From assembly GCF_016219575.1 (NCBI RefSeq), contig NZ_JACRMG010000028.1:62001-126000 (forward strand): a stretch of 64,000 bases of DNA. Reading direction: 5' to 3'. Positions 33,598-42,337 of the stretch are shown piece by piece. The stretch comes from Bradyrhizobium sp. GTDB lineage: Bacteria; Pseudomonadota; Alphaproteobacteria; Rhizobiales; Xanthobacteraceae. The notes beneath the pieces are model-generated. The model saw only the letters and a program-made list of their open reading frames with translations. It was not told the DNA's origin and made no database searches. The position numbers and the translations under genes were made by a program. Position 1 is the first letter of the stretch. Each line of letters opens with the position of its first letter.

Positions 33598-34551
33598 ATG
33601 CGCGCGCTGGTTCTGTTGTTGTCGTTTTTGTTCGCTGCTCCTGCTCTGGCTCAGGGCTATCCGGAGCGAGCCATCCGGATGATTGTGCCTTATCCGGCAG
33701 GCGGCTCCACCGACATTCTCGCGCGTGCAATCCTGCAACCCCTTACAGAACTTCTGGGGAAGCCGGTTATCATCGACAACAAATCGGGTGCCGGAGGGAT
33801 CATCGGAACGACTGAAGCCGCCCGCGCGGCGCCGGACGGATACACGATCGTGTTCGGCAATCTGGGACCGAATGCATTGAACGCCAGCCTCTACAAGAAG
33901 CTTGCCTACGATCCGATCCGCGATTTCGTACCAATCTCGAAGGTCGTGGAAGTGTCGTTCCTGCTTGTGACGGCTCCGTCAACCGGGATCAGCAGCGTTA
34001 CCGATCTCATCGAACGCGGAAAGAAGGATCCCAACGCCCTGACATATGCGTCGGTCGGACTCGGATCTGCCTCGCATGTCACAGCGGAGCTGTTTCGTCG
34101 TCAGGCCGGTATCGAAATGCGGCACATTCCGTATCGCGGCGGCGCACCGGCAACGAGCGACACGCTGGCGGGCCAGGTTTCGGTCTACTTCATCACGCCG
34201 CTCGAAGGTCTTGGTCAGGTCCAGGCTGGCACGCTCAAATCGCTGGGCATCAGCACGGCGTCGCGCTCGCCGCTGTTTCCCGACATGCCAACTATCAACG
34301 AGGCGCTTCCCGGATTTCAGGTCGTGGTCTGGTTCGGCATCCTCGCGCCGGCCGGCACGCCTCCGGAAATCGTGGCCAAGTTGAACGATGCCATCACCCG
34401 CGCGATAGCGACGCCGTCGGTGCAGGAATCCCTGAAGAAGCTCGGCGTCGAACCCAAGAGCTCGACGCCGGAAGCCTTTGCGGAAACCATCCGCACCGAT
34501 CTCGACAAGTGGTCGAAGGTCGTCAAGGAAGCCAACATCACACTCGACTAG
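33598..34551 (+). CDS. Bug-family (TctC-like) periplasmic binding protein
   Basis: A 317-residue exported protein with signal peptide MRALVLLLSFLFAAPALAQG. The mature part has IRMIVPYPAGGSTDILARAI, IIDNKSGAGGIIGTTEAARA and IPYRGGAPATSDTLAGQVS, all typical of Bug proteins. It lies downstream of marR and its palindrome, so it is probably co-regulated with the divergent Rieske oxygenase operon and binds that pathway's substrate. The ribosome site is GGGGAGG before the ATG. No tripartite tricarboxylate permease is nearby. It converges with another Bug gene 12 bases away. Confidence 0.9.
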   Translation: MRALVLLLSFLFAAPALAQGYPERAIRMIVPYPAGGSTDILARAILQPLTELLGKPVIIDNKSGAGGIIGTTEAARAAPDGYTIVFGNLGPNALNASLYKKLAYDPIRDFVPISKVVEVSFLLVTAPSTGISSVTDLIERGKKDPNALTYASVGLGSASHVTAELFRRQAGIEMRHIPYRGGAPATSDTLAGQVSVYFITPLEGLGQVQAGTLKSLGISTASRSPLFPDMPTINEALPGFQVVVWFGILAPAGTPPEIVAKLNDAITRAIATPSVQESLKKLGVEPKSSTPEAFAETIRTDLDKWSKVVKEANITLD

Positions 34552-34563
34552 CGGACCTTCCCG

Positions 34564-35532
34564 CTATTCGGCCTTGACGTTGCGTTCCTCGATCACCTTG
34601 CGCCACGAAGGTATCTCAGCGGCGATCATCGCCTGCAGTTCCACGGGCGTGCTGGCCCTGGCTTCGACGCCATAGGCGAGAAAGCGGTCCCGTATTTGCG
34701 GCGTCGCCAGGACCGTGTTCAGCGCTGCGTTGAGCTTGTTGATGACATCAGCGGGCGTTCCCGCCGGGGCGAGAATGCCGAACCAGGTTTCGACCGCAAA
34801 ACCCTTCAAGGCATTGCCGATCGGCGCCGCTCCCGGTGCAACCGGCGAAGGACCGGGCGACGACACGCCAAGCAGCTTCACCTTTCCGGCCTTGATATGC
34901 TCGTTGAGAGTATCTGACGTCGTCGTGAGCAGCATATCCACTTCGGCCGAGAAGATTGCGAGGGTCGTCGGTGCCTGGCCGCGGTAGGGAACGTGGACCA
35001 TCTGCAGGCCCGCCTGATTGAGGAAGCGCTCGGTGCTGAGATGTCCAAGCGATCCCGGTCCGGCTGACGCATACAGCATCGGCTTGCTCTGTGCCTTGGC
35101 GTAGGCGATGAGCCCGGCGACGTCCTTCGCAGGAACATTTTCGCTCGCCACCAGCACCAGCGGCGCCGTGGAAACCAGTGAGACCGGTGCAAAGCTCTTC
35201 AGAGGATCGAAGTCGACGCCCTTTTGCAGCAACGGGGCGATCGAAATCGGGCCGTTGTTCGCAAACAGCAGCGTGTAGCCGTCGGGATCCGATCGGGCCG
35301 CTTCATTGGCACCGGTCGTACCCGCCGCGCCGCCGCGGTTGTCGATGATGATCGGCTGGCCGAGGATTTTCGCCACCGGCTCCTGCAGCGCACGCGCCAT
35401 GATGTCCGTCGAACCGCCGGCGGGATACGGCACGATCAGCCGTATCGGCCGCGAGGGAAAATTATCCGCGGCGGCAGGCGCGGCGATAACCGCGGCCCCG
35501 AAAAGCAAAGCCAGAACTCGCAACACTTTCAC
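34564..35532 (-). CDS. Bug-family (TctC-like) periplasmic binding protein
   Basis: A 322-residue exported protein; the signal peptide is MKVLRVLALLFGAAVIAAPA. The core has IRLIVPYPAGGSTDIMARAL, IIDNRGGAAGTTGANEAARS and VPYRGQAPTTLAIFSAEVD. It is the last gene of the operon gntR-crotonase-fused acyl-CoA dehydrogenase-CoA-transferase-bug, 56 bases after the CoA-transferase. It is clearly related to the convergent Bug protein at 33598 but belongs to a different operon, so it likely binds a different acid. No permease genes are adjacent. Confidence 0.9.
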   Translation of the reverse strand: MKVLRVLALLFGAAVIAAPAAADNFPSRPIRLIVPYPAGGSTDIMARALQEPVAKILGQPIIIDNRGGAAGTTGANEAARSDPDGYTLLFANNGPISIAPLLQKGVDFDPLKSFAPVSLVSTAPLVLVASENVPAKDVAGLIAYAKAQSKPMLYASAGPGSLGHLSTERFLNQAGLQMVHVPYRGQAPTTLAIFSAEVDMLLTTTSDTLNEHIKAGKVKLLGVSSPGPSPVAPGAAPIGNALKGFAVETWFGILAPAGTPADVINKLNAALNTVLATPQIRDRFLAYGVEARASTPVELQAMIAAEIPSWRKVIEERNVKAE

Positions 35533-35588
35533 GTCGATCCTCCCATATTCCTTCGTTTATTGTCCAAGGCTCGCAGCGAGCACCCAAT

Positions 35589-36788
35589 TCATGATGCTGC
35601 CGCCACTTTTCCGAACGCGCCGGCAGCCGCGGCCTGTCCGACTTCCTTCGACGACCAGCCAAGCACGCGCGCCAGAATCTCGTCCCGGTGCTGACCAATG
35701 GCGGGGATGTCGTGGCCCATCCCGGTTCGGGCGCCCGACATGCGCCATGGTGCGTTGACACCCTTGAACTCGCCTGCAACGTCGGCGATGTCAGCGAAAA
35801 CGCCACGCTCGGACAGATGCGGATCGTGCAGTGTCTCCGCCGGATCGCGGAAGCGCGCGCTGGGGATGCCGGCGCGATCGAGCGCGGCCAGGCACTCATC
35901 CACGGAGTGCCGTGCCGTCCATCTCTCGACCACATGCATCATGGTACTCCAGTTGGAGCCGCGCGCCGCCACCGAGGTAAATCGCGGGTCGGACGCAAGC
36001 TCCGGCAGCCCGGTCAGTTCGCGAAGCGCCGCGAAATTGCGCGCCGATACCGGCGCGATCAGGATGTCCCCGTCGCTTGCGCGCACCGGTCCATAGGTCG
36101 GCCGCGCCACCGGCGCCGAGAACTGCGCTTCTTGCAATTCGTACACCAGGAGGTTCAGCATGCAGTCCATCAGAACGACATCGACGTGCTGCCCTACTCC
36201 CGTGCGCGCCCGCTGCACCATTGCGGTTTGAATGGCCGAAAAGCCGAAGATGCCGCCGAGAATATCAGCAACGAACACCGCTCCGGCCGCCGGCCGGTCG
36301 CGATCACCAGCGTATCGCATCAGCGCGCGGTCGAAACCGCTCTCCGCATGGACGATCATCGCGTAGGCGGGGCGCTCGGACTGCGCGCCGGTCTGGCCGT
36401 AGCCGGAGATGGAGCAATAAATCAGGCGAGGATTGATCTTCCGCAGCGCTTCATAGCCGAGGCCGAGGCGCTCCATCACGCCGGGCCGGAAATTCTCGAC
36501 CAGGATGTCCGTGCTCTCGACCATGCGATGCACGAGACTGATCGCCTCCGGTGATTTGAGATCGAGCGCGATGCTCTTCTTGCCGGCATTGAGCTGGCCG
36601 AAATAGGCGCTCTGGCCATCGCGAAGCGGCGCACGCAGGCGCATCTCTTCGCCTTCGGGAGGCTCGATCTTGATCACCTCGGCGCCGACATCGGCCAGCA
36701 GGCGCGCGCAATAGGGACCGGCCAGCATAATGGAGAAATCCAGTACGCGGATGCCGTCGAGCGGCGAATTCAATGGCTGGCCCTGCAT
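35589..36788 (-). CDS. CaiB/BaiF family III CoA-transferase
   Basis: A 399-residue class III CoA-transferase. LDGIRVLDFSIMLAGPYCAR, LADVGAEVIKIEPPEGEEM, NAGKKSIALDLKSPEA and ENFRPGVMERLGLGYEAL are the standard landmarks, with the catalytic Asp expected near residue 155 (FDRALMRYAGDRD region not certain). The ribosome site GGGAGAG precedes the ATG. It begins 9 bases after the fused acyl-CoA dehydrogenase stop. In the operon it probably activates the substrate acid using a downstream acyl-CoA as donor. It is similar to, but not a copy of, the enzymes at 28843 and 59843. Confidence 0.9.
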   Translation of the reverse strand: MQGQPLNSPLDGIRVLDFSIMLAGPYCARLLADVGAEVIKIEPPEGEEMRLRAPLRDGQSAYFGQLNAGKKSIALDLKSPEAISLVHRMVESTDILVENFRPGVMERLGLGYEALRKINPRLIYCSISGYGQTGAQSERPAYAMIVHAESGFDRALMRYAGDRDRPAAGAVFVADILGGIFGFSAIQTAMVQRARTGVGQHVDVVLMDCMLNLLVYELQEAQFSAPVARPTYGPVRASDGDILIAPVSARNFAALRELTGLPELASDPRFTSVAARGSNWSTMMHVVERWTARHSVDECLAALDRAGIPSARFRDPAETLHDPHLSERGVFADIADVAGEFKGVNAPWRMSGARTGMGHDIPAIGQHRDEILARVLGWSSKEVGQAAAAGAFGKVAAAS

Positions 36789-36797
36789 CGTCTCTCC

Positions 36798-39023
36798 CTA
36801 TCGCGGTAAACCGAGCGCGCGCTGGGCAATCAGGCTGCGCTGAATTTCGTTGGTGCCGATGCTGATCACCCACATCAGGGAATGACGCAGGTTTTGCTCG
36901 AACCGACCATTGTCGATCGCGCCGGGCATCTGCTCGGACAGCGTCGCGCTCATGCCGAACATGTCGAGCGCGGCTTCGCCGAAGCGTTCCATCAGCTCGC
37001 TGGAAAAGACCTTGCTGATCGCGCCATATTCCGGCGGCGTGATGCCGTCCGCCGCGAGCTCGGCGCAATGCATCATCAACTGGCGGCCTACCTCGATCTC
37101 GCAAGCGAACGTCGCCATCCGCTCCCGGACGATCGGATCTCCGCTCAATTCCGGCCGTGCCATCAGGTGCTGCCGAAGCTGCTCAAAGGCGTGCGCGACT
37201 TTCAGCACGATGCCGCCACCAACCAGGCCGCGTTCGAAAGCGAGCGCCCCGGTCAGGACTTTCCAGCCCTCGTTCACCCGGCCGACCAGGTTTTCCAGAG
37301 GCACGCGAACGTTGTCGTAGAAAATGTTGGCAAACGACCCATCGTACATCGTGGTCGCCGGCTGGATCATGATGCCCGGCGCGTTCATCGGCACGATGAA
37401 CATGCTGATGCCGGCGTGGGGCGGCTTTGCATCCTTGTCGGTCCGTGCCGCCAGGAACATGTATTTGCCCCACCAGGTCGTGGTCCAGATCTTCTGTCCG
37501 TTGATCACCCAGTGGTCGCCGTCCCTAACCGCACTGGTCCGGAGTGCCGCAAGGTCCGACCCCGCCTGCGGCTCGCTGTAGCCCATGCCGTGCATGGCCT
37601 CGCCACGCAGGATCTCGGGCAGGTATTTTTTCTGTTGCTCCGGCGTGCCGAACATCATGAGGGCGTTGGATTGGATCGACGCCCCGATGCGCGGCGCTTC
37701 GCTCCGTTCCATGGTTTCGATGAAAGCGATTTGCTCCAGCGGCGTCCGCGCCTGACCGCCGAACTCCTGCGGCCAGCCGAGGCCGATCCACCCGGTGCCG
37801 CCGATGTCGCGGGAAAATTCGGCATCAAACTCGCGCTTGGCAAAGGGCCTGGCGTCGAGAGCCGCCTTCCTGTCTCCCGCCCAGTTCCGCGCAAGCCAGC
37901 GCCTCGCCTGTTCACGCAACTCGTTGCCGGCGGGGCCGAGATCGTGTTGCGGCAACCCCGCGCCGCCATTGTCGAACAGATGCGAGGCAAGACGTCGTTT
38001 GGCGTGGGCCGCACCACCAAGCGCAATAGTGTCCAGATGCACGCGCTTGAAATGCCGGGGTGCTTCATGCTCCTCGGCATAGCCGATGGCGCCGAATGTG
38101 TGCTGCGTCTCGAGCGAAACACGCCGCAGCGCCGAACCGGCGAATGCCATCGCGCAATCGGCGAAGTACGACCAGTCGCCGTCACCCTTGTCGAACAGCC
38201 TCGCCGTATGGTGCAGGACGAGCCTGATACCCTCGAGGTCGATGAAGCAATTGGCGAGCTTGTGCTGAATCGCCTGAAATCTTCCGATCGGTTGCCCGAA
38301 TTGCTGCCGCTCCTTGGCATATTCCGTCGCCAGTTCGAATGCCCGGCGCGCGGCGCCATGGGCTCGCGCGAGCAGCGCGATTGCGGCGACCGATCGCAAG
38401 TCACCAAGGCCGACATTGCCGATGGGCATAAGCATTGCCGGCGCCGCGTCCAGTGTCAGCTCCCAGTTGCCCCAAGCGCCCATCGCACGCGTGGGCACAC
38501 GCTTGACCCCGGGACCTCCGAGGTCGACCAGCGCAAGCTCTGTCTCACCCACGGGCACAAGCAGATGCGTGGCGCTTCCCGCCGCCTCGACGAAACGAAG
38601 CGATCCCATCGCTTTTTCATTGTCGAGTGCAATTGCGCCGATGCCAGGATCGGGATCGAAGGCACCGAAGGAAAACGCCACACTCGCCGTGCCCGCCGCA
38701 AGCGCCCGCCGTGTGTCGCTGCCGGCGGAGGATGCGTCTGGCAGGGCGATATTGGCCAGCACTGCGGACCACATCGGCGCGGGACAGGCCGCGCGGCCCA
38801 GCTCCTCCATCACTACGAGGATCGGGGAGAGGCTGCGGTCCTGCGGATCGGCGCCTAGGGCCGTCACGCCCTGCTGGACCAGCCTGTCCCAAATTCCGGC
38901 GATCGCTTCCGGGGACGCGCCATCCGTCGAGCCATCGGCGCGCCAATGCGTTTCGAGAAGCCCGCGCATGGAGTCGCGAAGCAGGCCGGTGACGTCATCG
39001 CTTTCAAGGCTCGCCGCACCCAT
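36798..39023 (-). CDS. Fused tandem acyl-CoA dehydrogenase (two ACAD domains)
   Basis: A 741-residue protein made of two acyl-CoA dehydrogenase units. Residues about 1-350 form a reduced unit that keeps AKERQQFGQPIGRFQAIQHK in the C-terminal helical part. Residues about 360-741 form a fuller unit with FGGQARTPLEQIAFIETMER, GYSEPQAGSDLAALRT, GQKIWTTTWWGKYMFLAA and ISIGTNEIQRSLIAQRALG. Such halves are usually separate proteins forming alpha2-beta2 enzymes, as in steroid or cyclic-acid degradation. The start at 39023 is inferred from the domain boundary and position 8 bases after the crotonase stop; the ribosome site is weak. It oxidises an acyl-CoA at the alpha-beta bond. Confidence 0.87.
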   Translation of the reverse strand: MGAASLESDDVTGLLRDSMRGLLETHWRADGSTDGASPEAIAGIWDRLVQQGVTALGADPQDRSLSPILVVMEELGRAACPAPMWSAVLANIALPDASSAGSDTRRALAAGTASVAFSFGAFDPDPGIGAIALDNEKAMGSLRFVEAAGSATHLLVPVGETELALVDLGGPGVKRVPTRAMGAWGNWELTLDAAPAMLMPIGNVGLGDLRSVAAIALLARAHGAARRAFELATEYAKERQQFGQPIGRFQAIQHKLANCFIDLEGIRLVLHHTARLFDKGDGDWSYFADCAMAFAGSALRRVSLETQHTFGAIGYAEEHEAPRHFKRVHLDTIALGGAAHAKRRLASHLFDNGGAGLPQHDLGPAGNELREQARRWLARNWAGDRKAALDARPFAKREFDAEFSRDIGGTGWIGLGWPQEFGGQARTPLEQIAFIETMERSEAPRIGASIQSNALMMFGTPEQQKKYLPEILRGEAMHGMGYSEPQAGSDLAALRTSAVRDGDHWVINGQKIWTTTWWGKYMFLAARTDKDAKPPHAGISMFIVPMNAPGIMIQPATTMYDGSFANIFYDNVRVPLENLVGRVNEGWKVLTGALAFERGLVGGGIVLKVAHAFEQLRQHLMARPELSGDPIVRERMATFACEIEVGRQLMMHCAELAADGITPPEYGAISKVFSSELMERFGEAALDMFGMSATLSEQMPGAIDNGRFEQNLRHSLMWVISIGTNEIQRSLIAQRALGLPR

Positions 39024-39031
39024 GGCAGGGC

Positions 39032-39841
39032 TCACGCTTGACCGAATTTCGGCTTGCGCTTCTCCTTGAACGACATGGTTGCTTCCTTGTGGTCCGCGGT
39101 TTCGAACGTGACCTGTTCGAGCGCCATCGACGCTTCGAGCAGCATGTTCACGCGATCCTTGACGATCTGGTTGATCGACAGCTTGGTCCAGCGGATGGCC
39201 CATGTCGGACCGTTGGCAAGCTCGATGGCGATTTCCCGCGCCTTGCCCAGCACTTCGGCGCGGGGAACCACGTGATTGACCAGGCCAATTCGTTCAGCTT
39301 CCCTGCCCTTCAGCAAGGTGCCGCGGATCAAGAATTCCTTGGCCTTGTTGATGCCGATGAGCAGCGGCCAGATCACGGTGCCGCCGTCGCCGGCAACGAG
39401 GCCAACGCGCGAAACATGCGTGTCGCCGATACGCGCGTCCTCGGACATGACCGTGATATCGCTCAGCAGCGCATGCGTCGCGGCGAGCCCAATGGCGTCG
39501 CCATTGATCGCCGCGATGATTGGTTTGTCGAGCTCGAGCTGCCGGGTGACGGCGCGGCGGCTGATCATGGGATCATGCACCTCGCCCTCCTCGAGGACAT
39601 CCCCGCCTGGGCGCTCCGACATCGCCTTGACGTCACCGCCGACACTAAAGAAATCGCCGGCGCCGGTCAGCACCACGACGCTGACGGCGTGGTCGTCGCC
39701 AAGATCGTCCCAGATCGTCCGCAGCTCGCGGATCAGTTTCTGATTGATCGCGTTGCGCGCTTGCGGCCGGTTCAAGGTCACGGTCGCCACTTTTTCCGAC
39801 ACCTCAACCTTGAGGTACTCATATTTCGCGTAGTTCGACAC
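39032..39841 (-). CDS. Enoyl-CoA hydratase/isomerase (crotonase family)
   Basis: A 269-residue crotonase. VATVTLNRPQARNAINQKL at the N-terminus and the oxyanion-hole regions GAGDFFSVGGDVKAM and AAINGDAIGLAATHALLSD are visible. ARIGDTHVSRVGLVAGDGG lies where the catalytic Glu region normally is, but the usual Glu is not obvious, so it may be an isomerase or hydrolase variant. The start is a GTG with GGGAGG upstream. It is the second gene after gntR (51 bases downstream) and precedes the fused acyl-CoA dehydrogenase by 8. It probably hydrates the enoyl-CoA made there. Confidence 0.87.
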   Translation of the reverse strand: MSNYAKYEYLKVEVSEKVATVTLNRPQARNAINQKLIRELRTIWDDLGDDHAVSVVVLTGAGDFFSVGGDVKAMSERPGGDVLEEGEVHDPMISRRAVTRQLELDKPIIAAINGDAIGLAATHALLSDITVMSEDARIGDTHVSRVGLVAGDGGTVIWPLLIGINKAKEFLIRGTLLKGREAERIGLVNHVVPRAEVLGKAREIAIELANGPTWAIRWTKLSINQIVKDRVNMLLEASMALEQVTFETADHKEATMSFKEKRKPKFGQA

Positions 39842-39892
39842 CTTATTCCTCCCGTTGTTATCGCGATTTGAGCGGCACTGCGTTCCGGGCCG

Positions 39893-40762
39893 CTAACGGC
39901 GCATGCCCGGCTGCACCTCGGCCAATGCGACATGCAGCGACATCGCGCCTGGATCCTGCTCCAGCATTCGCTGGACGGCTTCAAGATGCGTCCGCATCAA
40001 GCGGCGCGCTGATGCAGCGTTCCGACTGGCTATCGCCGAGAGCAGTTGACGCCGCCGCTCGGCCAGCCGGCTCATCGCAACACCACTCGACGCCACCTTG
40101 GCGTAAACAAAGCGCATGTGAATCTCGGTCACCGAATCCATGATCATCGCGATCACCTTGTTTCCGGTCGAAGCCGCCAGCAGCTTATAGAACTCACGGG
40201 AGCACTCGACCCGGTCGAGCAGCCTGCCCTCCTTCGTCGCAAGCTCCGTTCGCTCGATATTGGCTTCAAGCGCGTCGAGATCGGACTGCCGCGCATGGTC
40301 GCACGCAAGCCCCACCACGAGGTCGAGGACGTGAACACGCGCTTCCGACAGCTCGCGGACCGAAATCGTGCCGAGGCTCAGCATGTCCCGCATGACGTCG
40401 TTCATGCGGCTGGTGTCGCCTTCCTGGATGAAGGCCCCGCCTTTGACGCCCTTCAGCAATCTGAGCACGCCGGCCATTTCGAGGCTGCGCAGCGCTTCTC
40501 TCAGGACATTGCGGCTGACGCCGAGTTGCTGGGCGAGGTCACGCTCCGGCGGCAGTTTGTCACCGGGTTTCAGCATTCCGAGGGCGAGCTGTTCGCGGAT
40601 GCGTTCGCAGATTTCCTCGAACGCCCGTCTTGTATGGATCGGCCGGAACCTCGGGGCCGGCGACGGACTTGCCGCCGCCCGCTGATCGGCGGCGCGCTTC
40701 GGCCTGCCGGACGGGGCGTTGCGTGAGCGCGCGGGCGCTCGGGGGCTTGACTTGGTGCTCAT
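39893..40762 (-). CDS. GntR-family transcriptional regulator (FCD domain)
   Basis: A 289-residue regulator with a basic, Pro/Ser-rich N-terminal tail. The winged HTH follows (GDKLPPERDLAQQLGVSRNV, LRSLEMAGVLRLLKGVKGGA), then an FCD domain from about residue 130. Layout and recognition helix resemble the GntR at 26315. It heads the crotonase/acyl-CoA dehydrogenase/CoA-transferase/Bug operon and is divergent from an acyl-CoA dehydrogenase gene. The palindrome ATGGATCACCCAT lies 16 bases from its start codon, so autorepression and control of the divergent gene are likely. The start at 40762 was chosen over a longer frame that overlaps the divergent gene. Confidence 0.9.
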   Translation of the reverse strand: MSTKSSPRAPARSRNAPSGRPKRAADQRAAASPSPAPRFRPIHTRRAFEEICERIREQLALGMLKPGDKLPPERDLAQQLGVSRNVLREALRSLEMAGVLRLLKGVKGGAFIQEGDTSRMNDVMRDMLSLGTISVRELSEARVHVLDLVVGLACDHARQSDLDALEANIERTELATKEGRLLDRVECSREFYKLLAASTGNKVIAMIMDSVTEIHMRFVYAKVASSGVAMSRLAERRRQLLSAIASRNAASARRLMRTHLEAVQRMLEQDPGAMSLHVALAEVQPGMRR

Positions 40763-40777
40763 CGGGTGAATTATTAA

Positions 40778-40790
40778 ATGGATCACCCAT
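40778..40790. promoter_or_regulatory. Candidate GntR/FCD operator ATGG-N5-CCAT (copy 2)
   Basis: ATGGATCACCCAT lies in the 79-base divergent region between gntR and the acyl-CoA dehydrogenase gene. Its half-sites and spacing equal those of the site at 25354, beside the other GntR-linked divergent promoter. Confidence 0.55.
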
Positions 40791-40841
40791 TCAACGGAAG
40801 CCCCTTTTTCGGCTTCGAGCAAAAAATTCTCAAGAGGGCCC

Positions 40842-41981
40842 ATGAACTTTTCCGAGGAGCAGATCGCCTTCCGCGACACCGTCCGCAGGATGGCCGAGAA
40901 GCATGTGGCGCCGATCGCTGCGGAAATCGACGAGACCGATCGCTTTCCGACCGAACTCGTGAAGCTGTTCGGCGAAATGGGGCTGATGCAGCTTTGGGTG
41001 CCGGAAAGGTATGGCGGGCCGAACGGCAATCTCACTATGGCCTGCATCGCACGCGAGGAGATCTCGAAGTATTCGCCCGCCTGCGCCTCGATTGCAGCGC
41101 TCAACACCATGTTCATCATGCCGCTCCTGCATTTCGGTTCGGAGGAGCAGCGCCAGAAATACCTGCCGATCATCGCCGGGGGTGGCATCGTCACCGCGAT
41201 CGCCATCTCCGAACCCCAGGCCGGCTCCGACGTCGCCGCGATCAACACCCGCGCGCGCAAGGACGGCGACTGCTACGTTCTAAGCGGCCGCAAGCAGTGG
41301 TGCAGCTATGGCGTCGTCGCCGACTACATCGTGGTGATGGCGCGGACGAGCGATGGCAATGGCGCCGACGGAATCAGCGCCTTCATCGTCGAGCCGAAGA
41401 AGATGTCTGGCGTTTCGTTCGGGCGCCATGAGCGCAAGATGGGTTTTCGCGGGGCGCCCAACACGCCGATTTTCTTCGACAATGTCAGGGTCCCCCGGGA
41501 AAACCTCGTCGGCGAAGAAGGCAAGGGATTCCGTGCCTCGATGCGTGCGCTCGACCTCAACCGCCCGACCATCGGCGCTCAATCCGTGGGCCTGGCGCAG
41601 GGCGCGCTCGACGCCTGCGTCGCCTATGCGAAGGAAAGGAAGCAGTTCAAGAAGCCTATCTCGGAGTTCCAAGGCGTCCAGTTCATGCTCGCCGACATGG
41701 CCATGCAGATCGAAGCGGCACGCGCGCTGGTGTACGAGTGTGCCCGCGCAGGCGATGCCGGCGACTGGAAGCGCCTCAACGTTCTTGCCAGCATGGCCAA
41801 ATGCGTCGGAAGCGACATGGCAATGAAAGTGACGACCGACGCCGTGCAGATCTTCGGCGGTTACGGCTACACCATGGACTATCCGGTCGAGCGCATGATG
41901 CGCGACGCCAAGCTGACCCAGATATTTGAAGGGACCAATCAGATACAGCGCCTGGTAATCGCCCGCGAGTTGCTCCGCTAA
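40842..41981 (+). CDS. Acyl-CoA dehydrogenase
   Basis: A 379-residue standard acyl-CoA dehydrogenase. MNFSEEQIAFRDTVRRMAEK opens the N-terminal helical domain. ISEPQAGSDVAAINTRARK and GRKQWCSYGVVADYIVVMAR form the beta-domain. YAKERKQFKKPISEFQGVQ is FAD-contacting, FGGYGYTMDYPVERMMRD is the late helix, and IFEGTNQIQRLVIAREL carries the catalytic Glu. It introduces an alpha-beta double bond, passing electrons to ETF. It is divergent from gntR across the palindrome at 40778 and stands alone, so it is likely in the same regulon as the operon opposite. The region from 41982 to 42148 has no gene. Confidence 0.93.
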   Translation: MNFSEEQIAFRDTVRRMAEKHVAPIAAEIDETDRFPTELVKLFGEMGLMQLWVPERYGGPNGNLTMACIAREEISKYSPACASIAALNTMFIMPLLHFGSEEQRQKYLPIIAGGGIVTAIAISEPQAGSDVAAINTRARKDGDCYVLSGRKQWCSYGVVADYIVVMARTSDGNGADGISAFIVEPKKMSGVSFGRHERKMGFRGAPNTPIFFDNVRVPRENLVGEEGKGFRASMRALDLNRPTIGAQSVGLAQGALDACVAYAKERKQFKKPISEFQGVQFMLADMAMQIEAARALVYECARAGDAGDWKRLNVLASMAKCVGSDMAMKVTTDAVQIFGGYGYTMDYPVERMMRDAKLTQIFEGTNQIQRLVIARELLR

Positions 41982-42148
41982 TGCACGCGGATCATCGCTG
42001 AGAACGCAAGAAGGCCCACAATTGGAGCGGCGAGGCTGCCAGCTTTTGCGTGTTGCCATGATCTCAAGCGCGGGGTGGCACTCCGCTTCAACCGGCTCGC
42101 CCAAACCGAACAATAAGTCTTTTAGATTCAATATATTGCGGCGAGGCT

Positions 42149-42203
42149 TGGCGCTCCCTAGGGGAATCGAACCCCTGTTTCAGCCTTGAGAGGGCCAAAT
42201 AAT
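42149..42203 (-). other. 3' fragment of tRNA-Glu-like gene, probable attachment site
   Basis: Read on the minus strand, this ends in an intact T-arm (AGGGG TTCGATT CCCCT) and acceptor strand AGGGAGCG followed by CCA, as in alphaproteobacterial tRNA-Glu. The anticodon loop CTCTCAA would read CTC. The anticodon stem is imperfect and the D-arm and 5' acceptor are absent. It is therefore a duplicated tRNA 3' end, the usual trace left by a tyrosine integrase, and the integrase gene begins 135 bases away. From the orientation, the element should lie to the right, with the intact tRNA beyond it. Confidence 0.7.
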
Positions 42204-42215
42204 GAGTCCTTCTCC

Positions 42216-42334
42216 GTTCGCCACCGTCCGCCGACGTTCAATAATTTCAATAGGTTGAATGCCCATAGTCCAGTATTGTTCGCCAATGTACATGGGTTTA
42301 TATTCAACGGATATTCGACGTAAAATCGGCGAAC
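42216..42334. repeat. Three GTTCGCC copies upstream of integrase
   Basis: GTTCGCCA occurs at 42216-42223 and 42278-42285 in direct orientation, and its complement GGCGAAC at 42328-42334. They lie between the tRNA-Glu remnant and the integrase start, where integrase arm or excisionase sites commonly sit. The interval is AT-richer than the surroundings. Functional meaning is inferred. Confidence 0.35.
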
Positions 42335-42337
42335 GCT

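Noticed and set aside
42149..42203. Intact tRNA-Glu gene
   Set aside because: Only the T-arm, acceptor 3' strand and part of the anticodon arm are present; no D-arm or 5' acceptor strand can be found upstream.
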